A stretch of 64,000 nt of DNA, from contig OU744720.1 in assembly GCA_916613615.1 (NCBI GenBank), forward strand, positions 5,869,749 through 5,933,748. Reading direction: 5' to 3'. This DNA is from Steromphala cineraria. Its lineage: Eukaryota > Mollusca > Gastropoda > Trochida > Trochidae. The notes beneath the pieces are model-generated. The model was given only the letters and a program-made list of their open reading frames with translations. It did no database searches and was not told where the DNA came from. Positions 26,113 to 35,030 of the stretch are shown piece by piece. Every line of letters begins with the position of its first letter. The stretch's first letter is position 1. Made by a program: the position numbers and the translations under genes.

Positions 26113-26443
26113 TTTATTGCGAAATAAGTAAATAGGGTAGTGTAACATATGTACATGAAAAGGGCGACAAGCCTCTAGTGGCGATTAGCTTAGAGTTGCT
26201 GAGACCGACCCCAACAAACGGCGACAAGCCTGCAAGGACGGCGACAAGCCTACATGGACGGCGACAAGCCTGCATGGACGGCGACAAGCCTTCATGGACG
26301 GCGACAAGCCTGCATGGACGGCGACAAGCCTGCTTAGACGGCGACAAGCCTCAAGAGGCGACGAAACACCCCAACAGACGGCGACAAGCCACACATGTAT
26401 CTGGAACATAAAGAATACCAAATATTACAAAACAATAATGTCA
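26113..26443. repeat. Element linker with 20-bp minisatellite
   Basis: The 331-bp region between A2 and B2 contains about seven tandem copies of a 20-bp unit close to 'gcgacaagcctgcatggacg' (about 26219-26350), with degenerate flanking copies at 26164 and 26380. It is much more GC-rich than its surroundings. All frames are open across the repeat, giving spurious repetitive reading frames. This is the 3' untranslated part of the retrotransposon. Confidence 0.88.
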
Positions 26444-26631
26444 AACTTTCCATGTCGCAATGTATACGTGGTGCACAACAAGCGAGAATGAACATTCAAA
26501 TATCTTACACCTTATATACTCTTATTAAGCGCCACTTACAACTGGATTACATCCCTTTGTTGTATTCCCCTACGCTAGGAGAAAGTAATTTCAATCTCAT
26601 TCGTCCCTCAAACGATATAAATAACATTTCT
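26444..26631 (-). repeat. Split direct repeat A, internal copy (A2)
   Basis: 188 bp identical by eye to 30493-30680. It overlaps B1 by four bases (26628-26631). It contains the same TATA-like motif (26512-26518) and the gag start codon sequence as the 5' copy, although no gag frame follows here. Confidence 0.9.
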
Positions 26632-26704
26632 CCTAGCCATGTACCATACACATACAACAAATAACATAACACACATTGGAATAGCTATGCTGTGCACCAC
26701 CGCG
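26628..26704 (-). repeat. Split direct repeat B, internal copy (B1)
   Basis: 77 bp identical to 26036-26112, lying just downstream of the recombinase stop codon on the element strand. Together with A2 it recreates the junction expected in a circularised element. Confidence 0.9.
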
Positions 26705-26726
26705 AGACTCAAAGAACGGGCAAAAA

Positions 26727-27758
26727 TTAGAGACCAAGTGACTGAGACACTTGCAAACGCCTTTCTACAGAATCTTTGACGTATCCATCCTTAGCATTTT
26801 CGCTCTTCCATCTACCATGCCTCTTGAACATCCTGTCAGGGATACCACCATTAGCAGCCGCTGAGGCACCACCAGCACGCAAACTATGCAAACCATATTG
26901 CTTAATATCAGAAACAAAAAGTGAAAACGTTTCAATAAACAGCTCTCTCAAACGAGAATAGGTCATAGGCTTATTTTCCCTTCTCAAAACAAACCCATAT
27001 CGGCATTTCGAAATGCCCCTGTACAAATACTCGTGTGATTCCTCAGGGAACTGCGACAGCGCCAGATACTTTTCCAACCACATGACTGGACACATCTTCG
27101 AACCAGTCCTACTTATCAGCAGCCACGCACCATCCCTATACATATCTGTCTTTGATTTTTCTATGAAAATCATCATATAAGCTTCATATAACATAACATC
27201 AGAACGTCTCAAGTTCAACAACTCTGCAGATCGCAGAAAACCTGCATATGCGAGGAGACACATTGTCACAATGCGAACCTCTTTCAAACAATTTGAAGCA
27301 GAAAGAGAATCAACCAATCTTTCCAAAATTTCAATAGAAATAGGTTCTTTCTTACACACTGGTTTAGCTAATTTGCGTTTAGCAGCCTCCAATACGTTTT
27401 TAACTAAACAATTCTCAGTAGGACTGGACAAGCCTATAATCGTATGAGCATGACGAATGCTATAAAAAGCTGTTTGTACTGGCGAGAAGGAATTGCTTAG
27501 TTGCATCACAGAAACTAGGTAAATAGCACAATGTAAAGGTTTCATAGGAAAACTTGTAGGCATATCATTACTTTTAGCCCATTTCAACCACCTCTGTATT
27601 CCGTAATCATATTTCTTATTTGTTGAGTCAGCTCGTGCGAATTGTAATAGTTCTGGAATAGTACTAACCAAATCTCTGGCTGGGCCTGAAAGGTCATGAA
27701 TATCTCTGGCGTATGCAATCTCAAAGACATCTGTAAAGAGAATGAAAACATCAGCACT
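26727..27758 (-). CDS. DIRS-type tyrosine recombinase
   Basis: Site-specific recombinase that would integrate the circular DNA form of the element. The frame is open from 27758 to 26727. Numbering from the TTG at 27671 (314 residues), the conserved set is visible: Arg147 (GFLRSAELL), Lys174 (KSKTD), the His262-x-x-Arg265 box (LHSLRAGGA), His285 (KRHGRW) and the Tyr297 nucleophile (DGYV). A SAM-like N-terminal core-binding part covers roughly residues 1-105. No in-frame ATG precedes residue 37. The frame overlaps the end of the RNase H frame by eight bases in the +1 register, so expression probably needs a +1 frameshift at the TGA or splicing; 'ttctctttacag' at 27730-27741 looks like an acceptor. 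No stop interrupts the frame. It lies next to repeat B1, as in PAT elements. Confidence 0.93.
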   Translation of the reverse strand, partial: SADVFILFTDVFEIAYARDIHDLSGPARDLVSTIPELLQFARADSTNKKYDYGIQRWLKWAKSNDMPTSFPMKPLHCAIYLVSVMQLSNSFSPVQTAFYSIRHAHTIIGLSSPTENCLVKNVLEAAKRKLAKPVCKKEPISIEILERLVDSLSASNCLKEVRIVTMCLLAYAGFLRSAELLNLRRSDVMLYEAYMMIFIEKSKTDMYRDGAWLLISRTGSKMCPVMWLEKYLALSQFPEESHEYLYRGISKCRYGFVLRRENKPMTYSRLRELFIETFSLFVSDIKQYGLHSLRAGGASAAANGGIPDRMFKRHGRWKSENAKDGYVKDSVERRLQVSQSLGL

Positions 27759-28554
27759 TCATTTTAATAGCGAGCATGTCAAAAGATAAGTCCCTCTCAC
27801 CAAACATTCCTCCCGATACACGGCTGGGTACATAAGCTTCCTTATCTCTTGGTAGATAGACAAAATCAAGTACTTCTGGAATAAATACACCTCTCGGGCA
27901 CAATAGTGGCCAGTAACTGGCTGAATACCATGCAGGTACAATTAAAGTTCCCCTTGCTTTGCATACCTTCATATGAGCTAGCACTCTACACACAAGATAC
28001 ACAGGTGGCACAATCCAGTTGTTTGTATCACCCCAATGTTCAGTGAACGCATCTATCGCAACACATCCTTGATCCCAGAATCTTGAACAAAACGTTGACA
28101 CTTTTGCGTTGTAATGAGAAGCAAATCTGTCGATATCATATGTACCCCACATCTCTTCGAGATTCTTGAAGATACATTCAGAAATTCCCCAATCATCGTG
28201 ATCAGTTATTTTACTTAGAAAGTCAGCTCTCTCGTTAAGAGATCGAGGAACCCACTGCATCTCTAAATGCACAGAGTGAGATAAGCAGACATCGAAAATG
28301 GATCTTGCAATAGCCTGTAAATCTGGTTTCATACTGCCTTTGGAAACTATAGACTCAACGTTAGTGTTGTCAGTAAACCATTTCACACGCTGACAGTTTA
28401 GTTCTCCACACAAACTTTGTAGAACAATTCTTACCGCCATTAACTCTCTCCACGTTGAACTCTTACTCGCATCCTCAGCAGACCAATGTCCATTAATCTC
28501 ACTTTGACCGACATGAACACAATATCCGCCATACCCACTAGAACTGGCATCACT
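27751..28554 (-). CDS. RNase H and methyltransferase-like part of DIRS pol (interrupted frame)
   Basis: C-terminal half of pol, in the same frame as the RT but cut off from it by stops at 28690-28692 and 28555-28557. The first RNase H Asp (SDAS) follows the second stop directly, and a Glu lies in 'WREL' near 28445. Numbering from the Met at 28440, Asp24 (WFTDNTN) and Asp73 (RADFLSK) complete the RNase H core. Residues about 95-190 contain 'DRFASHYNAK', 'AIDAF', 'VPPVYLVCRVL' and 'LIVPAWY'. This block occupies the position of the DAM-like methyltransferase region of DIRS and PAT elements, with VPP where an NPP/DPP motif is expected. The frame ends in TGA at 27753-27751, overlapping the recombinase frame. 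Confidence 0.85.
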   Translation of the reverse strand, partial: SDASSSGYGGYCVHVGQSEINGHWSAEDASKSSTWRELMAVRIVLQSLCGELNCQRVKWFTDNTNVESIVSKGSMKPDLQAIARSIFDVCLSHSVHLEMQWVPRSLNERADFLSKITDHDDWGISECIFKNLEEMWGTYDIDRFASHYNAKVSTFCSRFWDQGCVAIDAFTEHWGDTNNWIVPPVYLVCRVLAHMKVCKARGTLIVPAWYSASYWPLLCPRGVFIPEVLDFVYLPRDKEAYVPSRVSGGMFGERDLSFDMLAIKMKC

Positions 28555-28689
28555 TTATACAACTCTGGAGACCACAGATTGTTCTATCAGCATACAGTCC
28601 TTATGCTCATGCAAATTGTTTTTCCAAAACATCAGTTGATCAATACTTTCAGGAGAAAGGATAATGTAATCATTCCAGGAGAAGACCTC

Positions 28690-30093
28690 TTAATTCTGAA
28701 TACTCAACGATCTTGTCATCAGTTGACATACTGAACCCGCTACAATCTTCATCGAGATGATCTGGCCAACGACTGAAGCAACTGATCTAACTGGAACTTT
28801 ACCTGTGCAATCTAGCAAATTTTGAATAGACGAAGACAACTTGTCTAGCCTACGTATAGGAATAGACAACATCATTACTCTTGTATCAATGATCAGACCG
28901 AGCCACTCTACAACCTGGCTTGGCTCCCACAGAGACTTTTCAACCTTTGGTACAAAACCAGATTTAATCAAATCACTCTTGATTGCAAGTCCGATGCTTC
29001 TTGCATTACTCAGACTATCGCCCGACATTATACCATCATCGAGGAAAGTCACACATTTGTAAGCCTGAAAACGCCAGTACTTAACCAGTTGACGTGTAAC
29101 TTTAGTAAACACGTACGGGGCAGTTGTGAGACCAAATGGCATAACTACAAACTTGTAAAAAACTCTTTCCTCACCAACGCCCCAGGAAAATCCTAGAAAA
29201 TCCGTATGAGGCTCAAAAATATCAATATGATGATACGCTGAATGGATATCAAATTTCACTAACCAGTCATTTTTGTTTATATACATGAGCGCTGTACGCC
29301 AATCTTCATACTTCACAGAGCATTTCCATATATGCCTATTCAATAATGATAGATCTAAAATGAGCCTTTTCTTTCCCGACGTCTGAGTCGCAACTGTTAA
29401 GGGACTAACAACAGTAGGTTTCTTCTTACACGCAACAACGAGACCCTTGTGAAGCAATTCATAAATAGCACGTTCAACGAAGTCCCCATTACAGAGAGCC
29501 GATCTGTTATTTCGTCTGTCCATTATCTGGGGGGATGAATAAAAAGGTATTTTGTAACCATTTTCAATTATGTCAATGACAAATTCAGTTGCATTGATGC
29601 ATTTCCAAAACGACACATTCTCTTTCAATCTACCTTTAACCATAATCTCAGCCTGACCCTGCTCGTACTCATAATAATCTGTTGTTAACGCAAGATTATC
29701 TGATGGGATCTTAAGAGAGTCATTAGAACTGATATACTTAACTTTCGTATCCGTTGATCCTTCCTGCTCAGATTGAAATCTGTCTGTCCGACGTGGCAGG
29801 CTTCCTGACGTAGAAGGGACAATTCCTACGCCAGTGAGCGGGGTCGCCGCAGTGGAAACATGATCCCGACCTCTGACCTCGGCCACGAAAAAGCTGACTC
29901 CCAGTAGACACAGCAGGAGTATGCAACGCACTCCCAGCGGGCTGCATGGACTGCGTGCTGGATGTAGGTCGTGAAGTCGAGCTGTACGGAGGTCCACGTG
30001 AAGTTCGCTGTGACTTTGTCTTGATCTTCTTAATGGCTTTATTCTCAGCACGGGTGATGCGCCTGTCATCGTCGGAGTCCGCGGCAAGGTCAC
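28690..30093 (-). CDS. DIRS-type reverse transcriptase (truncated by a stop)
   Basis: RNA-directed DNA polymerase of the element. From the Met at 30093 the frame has 467 residues. RT blocks: 'KKRLILDLSLLN' (241-252), 'KFDIHSAYHHI' with catalytic Asp282, 'VVMPFGLTTAPY' (316-327), 'VTFLDDGI' with Asp352-Asp353 (FLDD replaces the usual YxDD, common in this group), then 'VEWLGLIID' (395-403). The first 108 residues overlap gag in another frame and look non-native (arginine/serine/proline-rich, then a chance hydrophobic stretch), so RT proper probably starts near residue 105 after a +1 shift from gag. The TAA at 28690-28692 comes just before the RNase H, in the same frame, so it is most likely a nonsense mutation in a longer pol. 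Confidence 0.93.
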   Translation of the reverse strand: MTLPRTPTMTGASPVLRIKPLRRSRQSHSELHVDLRTARLHDLHPARSPCSPLGVRCILLLCLLGVSFFVAEVRGRDHVSTAATPLTGVGIVPSTSGSLPRRTDRFQSEQEGSTDTKVKYISSNDSLKIPSDNLALTTDYYEYEQGQAEIMVKGRLKENVSFWKCINATEFVIDIIENGYKIPFYSSPQIMDRRNNRSALCNGDFVERAIYELLHKGLVVACKKKPTVVSPLTVATQTSGKKRLILDLSLLNRHIWKCSVKYEDWRTALMYINKNDWLVKFDIHSAYHHIDIFEPHTDFLGFSWGVGEERVFYKFVVMPFGLTTAPYVFTKVTRQLVKYWRFQAYKCVTFLDDGIMSGDSLSNARSIGLAIKSDLIKSGFVPKVEKSLWEPSQVVEWLGLIIDTRVMMLSIPIRRLDKLSSSIQNLLDCTGKVPVRSVASVVGQIISMKIVAGSVCQLMTRSLSIQN

Positions 30094-30502
30094 GTGACAC
30101 GTAGTGACGTACAGTCTCCCAGCCTGCCTCAGACGAGTCGGCTATTCGTATCAACTTATTACGATGTTCTAATCTCGCAATCTCGTTCTGAACAACTTCT
30201 TTAATATAATCAATCTTTTGATAGTTTGCGCCAAATTCGATCTGATGTAAAGCTTCTAGTGTCTCTGCATTGAAGGTGTGTTGAATCCGATTGCCTTCCC
30301 TAGACCAGGTCAACTCTTTTTCAGCTTTGAGTTTCTGTATCTCATTTGAAGTTTTTGCAAACTTCTCTTGCACACCCTCAAGACTTGCCTTGATTCTAGA
30401 GTCAATAGTGTTCTCTAAATCCGTCTGAGCAGATTCCATACGCTGTAAGATGGTGTCAAGTTTCTCGGCAATTGAATCACTAGGTCTGTCGGAACTTTCC
30501 AT
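29768..30502 (-). CDS. DIRS gag-like protein with zinc knuckle
   Basis: Nucleocapsid-type protein of the retrotransposon. The frame is open upstream to a Met at 30544, but the Met at 30502 is the better start: it follows a TATA-like motif by about 60 bp and opens an acidic 'MESSDRPSD'. Numbering from 30544, residues 20-80 are heptad-like and probably coiled coil; 160-225 are basic, Ser/Thr/Pro-rich and disordered; a CCHC knuckle sits at Cys229, Cys232, His237 and Cys242 (CX2CX4HX4C), preceded by 'RGRGQR'. The frame ends in TGA at 29770-29768, where a +1 shift would enter the RT frame directly. The start codon lies inside repeat A1, so repeat A2 also carries it. Confidence 0.88.
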   Translation of the reverse strand: MESSDRPSDSIAEKLDTILQRMESAQTDLENTIDSRIKASLEGVQEKFAKTSNEIQKLKAEKELTWSREGNRIQHTFNAETLEALHQIEFGANYQKIDYIKEVVQNEIARLEHRNKLIRIADSSEAGWETVRHYVSRDLAADSDDDRRITRAENKAIKKIKTKSQRTSRGPPYSSTSRPTSSTQSMQPAGSALHTPAVSTGSQLFRGRGQRSGSCFHCGDPAHWRRNCPFYVRKPATSDRQISI

Positions 30503-30680
30503 GTCGCAATGTATACGTGGTGCACAACAAGCGAGAATGAACATTCAAATATCTTACACCTTATATACTCTTATTAAGCGCCACTTACAACTGGATTACA
30601 TCCCTTTGTTGTATTCCCCTACGCTAGGAGAAAGTAATTTCAATCTCATTCGTCCCTCAAACGATATAAATAACATTTCT
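30493..30680 (-). repeat. Split direct repeat A, terminal copy (A1)
   Basis: 5' end of the element on its coding strand, identical by eye to 26444-26631. It carries the presumed promoter and the gag start codon. Its outer edge is TTCT at 30677-30680, adjoining host 'ttttcttgag'. Confidence 0.9.
30561..30567 (-). promoter_or_regulatory. TATA-like motif upstream of gag
   Basis: On the element strand 'gagtatataaggtg' contains TATATAA, about 60 bp before the gag ATG at 30502. Placement inside terminal repeat A would give each new copy its own promoter. This is inferred from sequence and position only. Confidence 0.5.
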
Positions 30681-32130
30681 TTTTCTTGAGAAATAGTTAG
30701 AAATGTTGTGCCCTTGTTAACGTACGACGCCTCATGTGCAGAGAGTTTCATACAATGTAGTTATTTGTGATGCCAACTAGCCAAACATTACCTTATGTAT
30801 TTCAAACAAATGAGAGTGTATCCAAATATTTGATTTTAACAGGTTTAACAGTTGTTATTGTAAACCAAGGTCACACGATTGTATCTCCTTAATCGTTGAC
30901 AATCATTCTGAACATTAGGATTTTGTTTGCTTTTGAACTTGAAAGAACTCATCAAAGTTTAATATGTTAACCTAAGGCCAGGAGTATCAATTTCCGAAAT
31001 GGGTCGTCTGAGACTAATCATTATTTGACCTCATTTGTATAAACTGCAACATTATTCGACCACCAACGATAAACACTAAGCTAGAGTGTCTTCCTCACGT
31101 CTCCTCTTACTGAAACTATTTCCGGCGACTTGTTGATTTCACTTCAGATGCTGAATCATGGTAAATTGACACACCTTCTTTGATCAAGGAATTAAAGCTT
31201 GATGTTTACGGTTTCAAGTTATAACATGAAATTGATATATGTTTTTCAAGGATTTAAAAGATAAAATATGATAAATTAATTACATGTACGTCACTTATTT
31301 TTGAAATAAACAATTCTCATACTACACCTTATATCGCATTTCGCATCACTAAAGTACATTCCTGTTGCAGAAAACTAAGTGAAGTAGTACTTTCCACGTT
31401 AACGGGGAATACAGTTGAATATGTGTTTGTTTATTGGTAGCATAACTTATCAAATAGTTCCACATGCAGTTTTTGTGAAACATGGGATACATTGTTAACC
31501 CGTTGCTTTTTTCATATATTTTGTCATCTCTTGAATAGTTAAGATTGGGAAAGTGTTGTGTCAATTTCAATGATTAATCACCATTTTCATCCATTCCCTG
31601 TCGATAAAAATCTAATTGACAATCTAAAGAATTACCATTTCCCATCATCATTCTCACATCAATTAATTAATATTAATATATGCATGGAAAATGCTAATTT
31701 ATCAATTCAAAGGTAAGCCACATATGTCAAATGTATGCTTATGAATCCTTTCCTAACCATTACTTGTAATTGCACATTTAATTGAAATGGATCAAGTTAC
31801 CTCAAATTCATTATGCATGGTCAAAACAAACTTCATTAGTAGCAGCGTATGTCAGACAAAAAGTAACCATAATGTGTACCAGCCATTTCATCCATATAAG
31901 CAATCAATTACAATGATGAAGATAAAGATGCTCTATCTGCAGCAAATAGGTGTTTACAGTTTCATTAGAGTTGGCTAGCCTTGTGCATCAATGTACACTC
32001 AACGGCAATAGAAACGCAATTTGAAATCTAATCATTGTTATAAACCTTAATTAACACCTCAGGCTAAATAAACGAACACATTATAGTTATGTAGACATCA
32101 GCGCATATCTCCAAAGGAAAATGTTAGACT
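30681..32130. other. Right flank of the retrotransposon, non-coding
   Basis: Host sequence belonging to duplication copy alpha. Blocks near 30873-30900 ('cacacgattgtatctcct') and 31150-31180 ('gaatcatggtaaattgac') match copy gamma near 57092-57175. No gene recognised. Confidence 0.55.
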
Positions 32131-32135
32131 TAGAG

Positions 32136-32236
32136 AATAACCAACGAGGTACGAGTGATTACGGGATATCTGCCAGAGTCGAAATAATGTTCACAGTCGC
32201 GAGCCTCCCGTAATCACTCGTACCGAGTTGGTTATT
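32136..32236. repeat. Hairpin with 31-bp arms
   Basis: Arms 32136-32166 and 32206-32236 are inverted copies ('gtacgagtgattacggga' in the left arm) with two mismatches, separated by about 39 bases. Likely a small fold-back or MITE remnant. Confidence 0.8.
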
Positions 32237-32239
32237 TGA

Positions 32240-33275
32240 TATATTACCCATTTGTAATGAAATATAATTAAAAAACGACTGAAAAAATGCGATTGAGAAA
32301 TCGTAGTAATGCTGTAGTAACTTATACAAATCAGCTGATCACTTTTCATGCGCGTGTCCAACCGAACATCTCCAGAGTGAATTAGTCAACAACGCATCGG
32401 AATCTAGTTTAGTTTCAAAACAATACGAAAATGACGAAAATATTGTCCCTGAATGATATAATACACTTTTCAACCTTGCACAAATTAACAAACATAAAAC
32501 TCTTAACAAACAACATTATTTGATAAAGATAATAAGTATTTGAATCAGCCGGTCGTCACGCCGTATTACCACTGTGATGTGTTGATGACGGCACAATGTT
32601 GTAACGAAAATGTCAAAAACCTCAATTTACCTGTCAATTTTTTTAAACTATAATTGATAAAAGTGGCAATATCTTTAAGAGAAACTTACAAAGAATGTAT
32701 CAAAACAAGTCTGTATGTCAGGATAATCAAATAATCTGAAGTTTGAACAACATTAAATTTTGTTTCTTTCGACCTTACTTTCATTCACGTAGCAGGTGTC
32801 AAGAACGATAACTCCAAGGGCTGATCAACTATGAGTATGTTGATTTTTCAAAGTTATTGTTTTCATGAATGTATGTATTGAATTTGAGTCCCTATGGTTT
32901 TTAGGTGTAAATAATTACTAATGGATCAGTGAAATTCTTGTGCTTGGATAGATTTCATGAATTTTCGATGACAGCCATGTTTGTTTACAAACAGACATCG
33001 CTTATTGTACCTTTGGAAAAAGCACAATCTTGAGATCACAAAACACGTAGATAAATAGTTTCAAATAATACTGCGTTTAAATCTCAACCTGTAAGTTATA
33101 TGATGTACAGTAATATTCATCGTTCTACGATTTTATTTTTAACCTAATCGACATACGTTCGACACGTTCAATTTATCTATGAAACGTGAAAATAGTTCCG
33201 TCGACCAATCGTCTTTCAATCTCTTAGGAACCGACCAATCAACGTTGAGAATCACTATAAAGCACATGTGCGGAT
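32240..33275. other. Non-coding stretch, nothing recognised
   Basis: AT-rich and without motifs. It ends at the left edge of a Tc1 remnant. Confidence 0.45.
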
Positions 33276-33277
33276 AT

Positions 33278-34100
33278 CAAAAAAAGATCCACTCGTGTAT
33301 CCTCGCCCGTATGGGTAATATTAACATATTCACATGTGACGTCACATCAAAGGAAACCACAGCAGGGGTGGTTTCAAGTCAATGTATTGCGTGTCCCCAT
33401 TGTGTGCTCAGACATGTCTGCAATCGTATGGGCTTTGAAAGACTCTGGCATCGCCTAAAATGTAGTGTGATGGTCCCCAAATGTTGTTAAAGACTTTGTC
33501 CCACAAATGTTCGACGGGACTCATGTACAGCGAATTTTCACCTCAGAAGAGTCAAATGTCCTCCAGCTCATCAGCAAAGGGGAGATTGAACCTTGATCAA
33601 CAGTGTTTATGACATTATGCCATTATGACATTATGTCTGGTGACAATATTGGTCCTGTAATTGCCCATTGCTGTCTTTCAAGTAGGTGAGGGCCTTGTCA
33701 TGGAAAGGATTTCAGCAGCGGATATTGTAAGCAACAAGACATCTGCATACGATTTGACCATTGATTTGACGTCTGTTTGTCCCAATTTATCTCTTATGAG
33801 TGTCATATACCGTTCGGAATCGATATATTTTTCAGGTGTGAAAAGTGGAAAAATGGTCCTGCAAAACGATGTCACAGGTGGTGTACCAAGTCGAGAACGA
33901 TCTTTGAATGTTCCAGCTGACCGGCATCGATTTTTAGTCAAGAAACGATGGACAGATTCACATAGAAGTGTCCGTTACTCGCAAAATCCCAACAGCCCTG
34001 GGATTCCATTTCAATGGCCTTATTCTTCTTTCAAGCGCAGCGTGTCCGCAATTTGACTGACCTTCAAAATTGTGTGTTCTTTTAAAGGACTTGTGTGGTG
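33278..34100 (-). mobile_element. Tc1/mariner-like transposase remnant
   Basis: The minus strand keeps an N-terminal Tc1 block near 33940-33880 ('AGTFKDRSRLGTPPVTS', compare the family's 'DRPRSGRPRVT') and the C-terminal catalytic block near 33490-33530 ('SPVEHLWDKVFNNIWG'). The middle is lost or scrambled, so it is inactive. The left boundary may be 'tatcaaaaaaagatccactc' at 33278, which looks like a transposon end; I found no matching inverted end on the other side. Confidence 0.75.
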
Positions 34101-34659
34101 TGAATGAACATGCACTTTACAATCAATGTGTGTCATGCTCAACGCACTGTTTTCATCACCATGTGTTTGTCTCCTCAAAATGGTCTTTGGTTCGAACTCT
34201 AAATGAATCATTCTGACATTCTTTGAACCATACATGTAGTTCCTTATTCCTGTTTCTATAAATATCATCAGGTGACCATGGTAAGTTCTGTGACATTAAT
34301 AACCAATTGCGTTTTTAATGCCGTTCAGTATACAATTAAGGAGGGGATCAGAAATTTAGCAGGTCCGAAATTGTCATTATCCGTGCAGTATGATACATGT
34401 ATATTTCACAATTGCATGGCGTCACTATCTTAATCACTTCAAAGTGCATATGGGTCGAGCAAATTTGGAAAATCAGTCCTACTGTGTTTTTTGTTTTAGT
34501 TTGCGACCAATCACTTGGGGAACTTATTATTATGATATATTTAGTTTCAACTCAATGTATATTAAGTTATCAAATAATTAGTTAATGTTTATGTGCCTGG
34601 CTTTTATGCCTTTTATTCATTCAAAGAATAAGAAAATGGAATAAGGAAATTGAACACAT

Positions 34660-35030
34660 TTGATATTAGTTTCCTGTAGGTTTCCATTTAATGAATACAA
34701 TATATCAAAGATTCCGTAATGGAAACAAACTTGAAAACCAGTCATTAAGTTTCTCCTTGGTTTCCATACACACGGATACCCAGTCACAGATTCCTATTGG
34801 TTTTCAATTACGGGAAAACACAAAATGTAAAATTCCGTATTGGAAACCAACTGGAAAACCAGTCATTAAGTTTCTTGTTGCTTTCATAAACGGAAATCTA
34901 TTTTTCAAAGAATCCAAAACTGAAACTTGCTGAAAACCAAGTCACATAATTGCAGTTTATGGAAACCAACCTGATACCCAAGTTACTCACTTTTCTGTTG
35001 GTTTCCAGATTCCGGAAACCAAATCATTTT
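34660..35030. repeat. Diverged tandem repeat, period about 122 bp, 'ggaaacc/ggtttcc' rich
   Basis: 'aaaccagtcattaagtttct' occurs at about 34735 and 34857, with neighbouring 'ccgta(a/t)tggaaac' 5' of each and 'ttggtttcca'-like sequence 3'. Further degenerate copies follow to 35025. Many GGAAACC and GGTTTCC pairs make the array rich in inverted complementarity. Confidence 0.7.

Larger units (their letters stand above)
26036..30680 (-). mobile_element. DIRS/PAT-type tyrosine-recombinase retrotransposon
   Basis: A 4.65-kb element on the minus strand with gag, RT-RNase H and tyrosine recombinase in the order known for the DIRS superfamily. Two repeat pairs form the split direct repeat layout of PAT and Ngaro elements: A (30493-30680 and 26444-26631) and B (26628-26704 and 26036-26112), read on the element strand as A1, genes, B1, A2, B2. 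B1 and A2 overlap by four bases (TTCT). There are no LTRs and no target duplication. The repeat pairs read as identical, which suggests recent insertion. The pol frame has two in-frame stops, so this copy is probably not self-sufficient. Copy gamma near 57,065 has the corresponding site without the element. Confidence 0.93.

Noticed and set aside
26219..26350. CRISPR-like array of 20-bp units
   Set aside because: The units are contiguous with no unique spacers, lie in eukaryotic DNA and sit within a retrotransposon; it is a minisatellite.
26178..26421. Repetitive 77-78-residue proteins on both strands around 26.2-26.4 kb
   Set aside because: They are translations of the 20-bp minisatellite, open in several frames on both strands; this is repeat DNA, not genes.
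29880..30093. Hydrophobic segment near the N-terminus of the RT frame read as a signal or membrane segment
   Set aside because: It overlaps the gag coding sequence in another frame and looks like a by-product of that overlap.
26036..30680. LTR retrotransposon or crypton
   Set aside because: There is no integrase and there are no LTRs, which excludes Ty1/Ty3 types; the presence of RT and RNase H excludes a crypton despite the tyrosine recombinase.
33179..33490. 103-residue plus-strand frame
   Set aside because: Its right half is antisense to the Tc1-like transposase remnant; chance frame.
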